Positions 8,277 to 12,215 of a DNA stretch of 12,215 nucleotides are shown piece by piece (positions within the stretch are counted from its first letter, which is position 1; every line of letters begins with the position of its first letter). Source of the DNA: Bacteroidales bacterium UBA4866 (GTDB lineage Bacteria; Bacteroidota; Bacteroidia; Bacteroidales; P3); assembly GCA_002399565.1 (NCBI GenBank), contig DHDW01000018.1, positions 21,098-33,312 of the forward strand, in the 5' to 3' direction. A program made the position numbers and the translations under genes. Under the pieces are notes generated by a model. It had not been told where the DNA came from. It searched no databases and saw only the letters and a program-made list of their open reading frames with translations.

Positions 8277-10433
8277 TTATTGCACAATAAGTTTCTTGGT
8301 TTGGTTTATGCTTTCGTTTACTATTTTAATATTATAAACACCTTTAGCATATCCACTTAAATCAATATCTAAATGCTTTGTGCCTTGATTAACCTTATGG
8401 GTTTGAATAAGTCTTCCAACCATATCATAAACCATAACATCTGCCTCTGAGGTCAAGCCTTCGATTTCAAGAGTTGATTTATCATTTGTAGGGTTAGGGT
8501 AGAGCTTGGTTTGAATATTTGTGTTTTCTATATTAATATCTTCTACGCCAATAATTGCAAACCATACAGTATCACTTAATGCACTTTCACAACCAGTATT
8601 ATTTTTAGCTTTTATGTTATAATGATAAGTAGGGCCCTGTTGCATGCTGAAATTATCCACATAGATTGTGTCGGTAACATTAACAATTAAACTGTCATTT
8701 CTGTAAATATCATAGCTGTCGGCATCACCCTGCCAGCTTACAGTAACATAATTCATTGTAATATTATATACACTCAAATCATAAGGAACATCAGGAATTA
8801 GAGTAATGTTTAAAGTTAATATAATGCTATCACAACCATTAACATAAAAATAAACTCCAGCAGAATCTAAAATTGTTCCATTAAAATTATAAGTTTCTCC
8901 TACACAAATGGAAGTATCAATTAACTGAGGAATTTTAAAACCAATATAATTTGTAAACTCACTCCAATATAATGCAGATTGATAATTAGAAACGGAATTA
9001 CAAGGAACATAAAATGGTATATTTTTATTTACACACCAAAAGCTATATTTATCAACTAATGGTGTATTAATAGCCTTACTCGTTATTGAACTTAAAGAAT
9101 CGCAATCTAAAAAAGCATTATCAGGAATATTTTGTACGCTATCTCCTATTATTAAAGTTTCAATATCATTTTGATTAAAAACTGTGGTAAAAGAACTATT
9201 GCCCATGTAAGAACAATTAATAGCATTAAAAAATATAGTATCAATATTAATACAATTTTCAAAAGCTAAATCTCCTATTGAATTTACATTCTTTGGAATT
9301 GTAATTGAGTTTAATCCACTGCAACCAGAAAATGATTTTTTACCAATAGAAACAATGGAGTTTGGCAAGGTAACTGAAATTAATTGATTCTGATTATAAA
9401 ATGCAAAATCTGTAATACTAATTACACCACTTTGAACATTTATTGTTGTATTTGCAGGTATTGTTCCCTTATATGCATATAAAGTATTATTTATATAGAC
9501 TAAACCATCTGGCATATTATTATAATATGGTGTATTGGCAAAAGCTTGATATCCAATATTAGTGACAGTGCTTGGAATTGTAATAGAGGTAAGTCCTGTA
9601 CACTCGGAGAAAGTACTTTGAGCAATTGAAGTAATAGAGTTAGGGATTATAATAGAGGTAAGTCCTGTACAACTATAAAAAGCATGCCAACCAATTTCAG
9701 TAACTGAGTTTGGAATAGTAATTGAGGTTAATTCGCTATAATTAGCAAAAGCAAATCCTGTTATACATTTTGTGCCACTTTGAACATTAATTGTTGTGTT
9801 TGCAGGCATTGTTCCCTTATATGCATACAAAACATTATTAATATAAACTACACCATCTGGTTTGGAATTATACCAAGAGGTGTTATCAAAAGCAGAATTT
9901 TCTATTGAAATAACAGAGTTTGGAATTATAATTGAGGTTAAACTTGTACAATTATAAAAAGCAGCATTCCCAATTAAAATAACACTGTTTGGAATTGTTA
10001 TTGAGGTTAAGCCACTGCAATTATAAAAAGCAGAATTGCCAATCGAAGTAACAGAGTTTCCGATTATTACCGATGTTAATCCACTACAATTTTTAAATGC
10101 ACTACCATCAATTTCAGTAACAGAGTTTGGAATTGTTAAAGAGGTTAATCCTGTACAATTCAAAAAAGCACCAATATAAATTGAAGTAACTTTATAATAA
10201 TTTCCATTATATTGTACCGAATCAGGAATAGTTACACTGCCACTATATTCATTTGTATAAGTGTTATAAGTACTCCCTTTAAAAGTTATTGAAGCAGTAT
10301 AAGGAGAAACAGAGGATGTGATATTATAGTAAATGGTGTCGCCCTCACTATTTACTGCTGAAAAGTCTTCAGCTTTGGAACTAAGATTTAAAGCAAATAC
10401 AATTGCAACTAAAATAAATAATGTTTTTTTCAT
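8277..10433 (-). CDS. secreted BspA-type leucine-rich-repeat protein with T9SS sorting domain
   Basis: Predicted extracellular or surface-attached protein; binding partner unknown. Residues 1-~21 are a signal peptide (MKK, then a hydrophobic LFILVAIVFAL core). Residues ~85-450 are LRR_5/BspA-type repeats of 23 aa (pattern SITIPNSVTSIGxxAFxNCxGLT), interrupted twice by a 47-aa insert with DGxVYINNxLYAYKGTxPANTTI. Two 23-aa repeats plus one 70-aa repeat make a 116-aa block that occurs twice in tandem (121-236 and 237-352). Residues ~500-545 match the ICVGETYNFNGT...GCDSIILTLN module common in Bacteroidota secreted proteins. Residues ~548-625 look like a fibronectin type III fold. Residues ~640-718 are a type A T9SS sorting tail (LYPNPTND, MVYDMVGR, GVYNIKI, KKLIVQ) that should direct outer-membrane export. 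BspA family members are often linked to host adhesion, but that role is not shown here. No functional partner lies beside it. Confidence 0.93.
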   Translation of the reverse strand: MKKTLFILVAIVFALNLSSKAEDFSAVNSEGDTIYYNITSSVSPYTASITFKGSTYNTYTNEYSGSVTIPDSVQYNGNYYKVTSIYIGAFLNCTGLTSLTIPNSVTEIDGSAFKNCSGLTSVIIGNSVTSIGNSAFYNCSGLTSITIPNSVILIGNAAFYNCTSLTSIIIPNSVISIENSAFDNTSWYNSKPDGVVYINNVLYAYKGTMPANTTINVQSGTKCITGFAFANYSELTSITIPNSVTEIGWHAFYSCTGLTSIIIPNSITSIAQSTFSECTGLTSITIPSTVTNIGYQAFANTPYYNNMPDGLVYINNTLYAYKGTIPANTTINVQSGVISITDFAFYNQNQLISVTLPNSIVSIGKKSFSGCSGLNSITIPKNVNSIGDLAFENCINIDTIFFNAINCSYMGNSSFTTVFNQNDIETLIIGDSVQNIPDNAFLDCDSLSSITSKAINTPLVDKYSFWCVNKNIPFYVPCNSVSNYQSALYWSEFTNYIGFKIPQLIDTSICVGETYNFNGTILDSAGVYFYVNGCDSIILTLNITLIPDVPYDLSVYNITMNYVTVSWQGDADSYDIYRNDSLIVNVTDTIYVDNFSMQQGPTYHYNIKAKNNTGCESALSDTVWFAIIGVEDINIENTNIQTKLYPNPTNDKSTLEIEGLTSEADVMVYDMVGRLIQTHKVNQGTKHLDIDLSGYAKGVYNIKIVNESINQTKKLIVQ
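9378..10073 (-). repeat. two tandem 348-bp coding repeats inside the LRR gene
   Basis: The 116-aa blocks of residues 121-236 and 237-352 correspond to 9726-10073 and 9378-9725. Each is two 23-aa leucine-rich repeats followed by one 70-aa repeat that includes a 47-aa insert, so the register matches exactly. DNA similarity is highest in the insert: the stretches near 9780-9860 and 9432-9512 differ at only about a tenth of positions. This indicates duplication of a whole 116-codon unit rather than only of single repeats. Confidence 0.85.
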
Positions 10434-10499
10434 ATTATAATTGTTTTAAGGTTTATCGTCTTTAATATATAGTAACAAAAGAAATTATCTTTCAGCACT

Positions 10500-10508
10500 G
10501 CAAACTTA
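10500..10508 (-). promoter_or_regulatory. -7 element for the LRR protein gene
   Basis: TAAGTTTGC on the minus strand matches the TAnnTTTG consensus and lies 66 bp before the start codon, giving a leader of about 60 nt. No good TTTG -33 element is found at 19-20 bp; the nearest TTTG (10540-10543) is 31 bp away. The promoter is therefore either weak, activator-dependent, or misassigned. Confidence 0.5.
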
Positions 10509-10661
10509 CAATAATAAATAGAATAAGAAAATAAATTGACAAAAAAAATTAAAAATATTTTCTTGAATTGTTTTTTTATTAAAAATGAGTGATTTTATTA
10601 ATTGATAAAGAGTTTAAGGGATTTAAAGACATTAATGTCCTAATTATCCTTTGCAAAAAAT

Positions 10662-10766
10662 AAAACCTTGTTTGAGCAAAATAAAACAAGGATATATTTT
10701 CACAAAACAAGGATATATTTTCACAAAACCTTATTATAAATTTTTAAAACAAGGAGATAATTCTCG
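10662..10766 (+). repeat. 21-bp minisatellite, five units
   Basis: Five consecutive 21-nt units all begin with AAAAC at 10662, 10683, 10704, 10725 and 10746. Units 2 and 3 are identical and start AAAACAAGGATATATTTTCA; unit 5 shares their first ten bases (AAAACAAGGA); units 1 and 4 share AAAACCTT instead. CCTTGTTT in unit 1 (10666-10673) pairs with AAACAAGG in unit 2 (10684-10691), so a small hairpin can form. The period is a multiple of three, which keeps the accidental plus-strand frame open. Confidence 0.8.
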
Positions 10767-10833
10767 AAAGATGCACATCTTTCATACCAAAAGATGCACA
10801 TCTTTCGGGGTAAAAGATGTGCATCTTTTTTTT
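10766..10833. repeat. three palindromes at an exact 23-bp period
   Basis: Copies lie at 10766-10783 (GAAAGATGCACATCTTTC), 10789-10806 and 10812-10829, with centres exactly 23 bp apart and 5-bp gaps ATACC and GGGGT. Copies 1 and 2 have CA at the centre and copy 3 has TG, which makes copy 3 the exact reverse complement of copy 2 over 17 bp. The array starts at the last base of the 21-bp minisatellite. There are no unique spacers, so this is not CRISPR. Confidence 0.88.
10789..10833 (+). terminator. hairpin with T-run, terminator-like, for rightward transcripts
   Basis: Palindromes 2 and 3 form a perfect 17-bp stem (10789-10805 with 10813-10829) with a 7-nt loop CGGGGTA, followed by four further T residues within an unbroken run of eight T (10826-10833). 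The shape is that of an intrinsic terminator on the plus strand. No rightward gene ends nearby, so its transcript, if any, is unknown. It may instead be a by-product of the repeat array. Confidence 0.4.
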
Positions 10834-10898
10834 ACTAAATTTTATTGGGGGAATTTTTAATTAAATCTCCAAGAACTTATTCTCACAGATTTATATTT

Positions 10899-10930
10899 GC
10901 AAATATACGAAATTTTTATTTATTAGTCAA
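10899..10930 (-). promoter_or_regulatory. leftward promoter-like site without an obvious gene
   Basis: On the minus strand TTG (10928-10930) is followed after 20 bp by TATATTTGC (10899-10907), a full match to the -7 consensus TAnnTTTG. The -7 site is half of a perfect 16-bp palindrome, TATATTTGCAAATATA (10892-10907), so a -7 match also exists on the plus strand, though without a -33 partner. A leftward transcript would cross the palindrome array and minisatellite before reaching the LRR gene about 460 bp away. Confidence 0.5.
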
Positions 10931-11059
10931 TATTTTAGATTGAAATTTTTATTTATTCTTTTATGAATCATCAGAGAATTATAAGCCAAAATGATTTTTA
11001 AATGGTAATTTTAAATTTTTAAATTAGGAGTGGACTGTGTGCTTGCCCCTTTTGTTTGT

Positions 11060-11196
11060 CTTGAACTGTGATTAAACTGACTAAATGATTAGATTGATCT
11101 ATTATCAGAATCAGGATTTTCAAGATTAGTAGATTTTCTTGATTGGTTTATGTGGAAATCCTATTAATCCTCAAATCCTGCGAATCCTGATTCAGA
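11060..11196. repeat. degenerate GATT/AATCC inverted-repeat element
   Basis: The left half carries many GATT words in one sense (GTGATTAA, AATGATTAGATTGAT, CAGGATT, AAGATTAG, TTGATTGG). The right half carries AATCCT four times at about 8-10 bp spacing (11156-11193). GAATCAGGATT (11108-11118) is the exact reverse complement of AATCCTGATTC (11183-11193), and the outer ends (TCTTGAACTGTGATT on the left, the complement of TTCTGAATCAGGATT on the right) match imperfectly. Similar degenerate elements recur in intergenic regions of many Bacteroidota, from memory. The right end is only a few bases past the purM stop, so the RNA fold may mark that gene's 3' end. Confidence 0.6.
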
Positions 11197-11199
11197 AAA

Positions 11200-12215
11200 T
11201 TAATAAACAAATTCTCCGAATTCCGATTTTATGGTTAGTTTGGTTTTTGGGTTTTCCTCTACTCTTCCTATAATTTGGGCATCTACATTGAATGTTTTGC
11301 TTATGGCTATTATGTCTTGAGCTGTTTGTGGGTCGGTGTAGATTTCCATTCTATGTCCCATATTGAAGACTTTATACATTTCTTGCCATGAGGTTTGTGA
11401 TTCCTGATGTATCATCTTAAAGAGTGGTGGGATTGGGAAGAGGTTGTCTTTTATTATGTGAACACTATCTACAAAGTGCAATACTTTTGTTTGTGCTCCT
11501 CCTGAACAATGTACCATTCCGTCTATTTTTGCCCTATGTGTTTCTAATATCTTCTTTATGATTGGTGCATAGGTTCTTGTTGGCGATAATACCATTTTCC
11601 CTGCATCCATTCCTTCTATTTCGGTTGGGGAGGTTAATTGTTTTGTTCCACAATATACCACCTCATCGTTTAGTGAGTTATCGTAGCTTTCGGGATATTT
11701 CTTTGCAAGTTCTTTGTTGAATACATCATGACGGGCTGAGGTTAGTCCATTGGAGCCCATTCCTGCGTTATAGCTTGTTTCGTAGGTGGCTTGTCCAAAG
11801 GATGCCAAGCCTACTATAACATTGCCTGGTTTGATGTTGTGGTTTGATATTATTTCGCTTCTTTTGGCTCTTGCTGTTACGGTGCTGTCAACTATTATTG
11901 TTCTAACTACATCTCCAACATCGGCTGTTTCTCCTCCTGTTGAGTATATGCCTATTCCCAACTGACGCATTTGTTCCAAAAATTCTTCTGTGCCATTTAT
12001 CAAAGCTGAAATTACTTCTGCTGGGATTAAGTTTTTGTTTCTTCCAATGGTGGATGAAAGTAATATATTGTCTGTTATGCCTACACAAAGCAAATCATCG
12101 AGATTCATAACTATTGCATCAATGGCTATTCCTTTCCAAACGCTTAAGTCGCCTGTTTCTTTCCAATACATATATGCCAAAGATGATTTGGTTCCTGCTC
12201 CATCGGCATGCATTA
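11200..12215 (-). CDS. purM: phosphoribosylformylglycinamidine cyclo-ligase (PurM), N-terminus beyond the right edge
   Basis: AIR synthetase: ATP-dependent ring closure of FGAM to aminoimidazole ribonucleotide, the fifth step of IMP synthesis; a cytoplasmic dimer. About 337 residues are visible. Family motifs in order: HADGAGTKSS (phosphate and ATP-binding region), DLLCVG, GGETADVGD, GMGSNGLTSARHD, SPTRTYAPIIKKIL, HCSGGAQTKVL, PIPPLF and MYKVFNMGHRMEIY. The ATG at 12211-12213 is internal, not the start: the frame stays open through the edge, the family has about 50 more residues before HADGAGTK, and the partial codon upstream (NTA) would fit isoleucine. The C-terminus is complete and ends EFGEFVY-stop. 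The protein resembles the longer Bacteroidota PurM form. Transcription runs leftward into the repeat-rich region. Confidence 0.95.
   Translation of the reverse strand, partial: MHADGAGTKSSLAYMYWKETGDLSVWKGIAIDAIVMNLDDLLCVGITDNILLSSTIGRNKNLIPAEVISALINGTEEFLEQMRQLGIGIYSTGGETADVGDVVRTIIVDSTVTARAKRSEIISNHNIKPGNVIVGLASFGQATYETSYNAGMGSNGLTSARHDVFNKELAKKYPESYDNSLNDEVVYCGTKQLTSPTEIEGMDAGKMVLSPTRTYAPIIKKILETHRAKIDGMVHCSGGAQTKVLHFVDSVHIIKDNLFPIPPLFKMIHQESQTSWQEMYKVFNMGHRMEIYTDPQTAQDIIAISKTFNVDAQIIGRVEENPKTKLTIKSEFGEFVY

Larger units (their letters stand above)
10434..11199. other. 766-bp non-coding, repeat-rich intergenic region
   Basis: No convincing gene is present. From left to right it holds the leader and promoter of the LRR gene (to 10508), an A/T-rich stretch with a 12-bp perfect palindrome GACATTAATGTC (10628-10639), a 21-bp minisatellite (10662-10766), three 23-bp-period palindromes (10766-10833), a leftward promoter-like site (10899-10930), more A/T-rich sequence with an imperfect A/T palindrome at 11006-11025, and a GATT/AATCC inverted-repeat element (about 11060-11196) that reaches the purM stop codon. 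The longest open frame (10651-10860 plus, TTG start) runs across these repeats and looks accidental. Confidence 0.8.

Noticed and set aside
10641..10655. Plus-strand promoter at TAATTATCCTTTGC
   Set aside because: The -7 match has three instead of two bases between TA and TTTG, and there is no -33 TTTG at the right distance.
10766..10833. Possible CRISPR array
   Set aside because: Only three 18-bp repeats, with 5-bp gaps instead of ~30-bp unique spacers, and no cas genes nearby.
10651..10860. 69-codon plus-strand open frame with a TTG start in the intergenic region
   Set aside because: It consists almost entirely of the 21-bp and 23-bp repeats. The 23-bp period does not keep a reading frame, no promoter with proper spacing precedes it, and the product (K-Q-G-Y-I-F-T repeats) matches nothing I recognise.

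Overview
The window is a low-G+C bacterial chromosome segment (roughly one third G+C by eye), most likely from the phylum Bacteroidota, order Bacteroidales. The lineage call rests on several things: promoters of the TTTG / TAnnTTTG type that is specific to this phylum; no Shine-Dalgarno sequences before the genes; a secreted protein with BspA-type leucine-rich repeats and a type IX secretion (T9SS) sorting tail; a long eukaryote-like isoleucyl-tRNA synthetase; and the long (616 aa) form of amidophosphoribosyltransferase. No genus can be named from the sequence alone.

Layout. Positions 1-26 hold the 5' end of a leftward tRNA gene cut by the window edge. A 255-bp spacer follows with two divergent Bacteroidota-type promoters, one for the tRNA and one for the rightward cluster. 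That cluster is ileS - recA - nadE - purF-like, with spacings of 27, 0 and 5 bp, so it is probably one transcript. It ends at a strong hairpin (8222-8259) that can also serve the convergent gene on its right. The leftward gene at 8277-10433 encodes a 718-aa secreted leucine-rich-repeat protein. A 766-bp non-coding region (10434-11199) follows and is rich in repeats: a 21-bp minisatellite, a 23-bp-period array of three palindromes, an isolated leftward promoter-like site, and a degenerate GATT/AATCC inverted-repeat element. The right edge is a leftward purM gene lacking its first ~50 codons.

How the genes fit together. The rightward cluster mixes housekeeping functions: tRNA charging, recombination, NAD synthesis and purine synthesis. 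The purF-like product and PurM would act at steps 1 and 5 of IMP synthesis. The repeat protein is unrelated to these and looks like an exported surface or extracellular protein.

Main points for a second look: (1) IleS carries GIHH instead of HIGH at the class I signature, a swap linked to extreme mupirocin resistance in IleS2 enzymes; (2) NadE has leucine at the position of the glutaminase catalytic cysteine, so its amidotransferase half is probably inactive; (3) the PurF-like protein reads NFN instead of NGN at the oxyanion-hole loop; (4) the spacer 10662-10833 is a compound repeat with two exact periodicities ending in a 17-bp perfect hairpin and T-run. No new defence or mobile system is visible.
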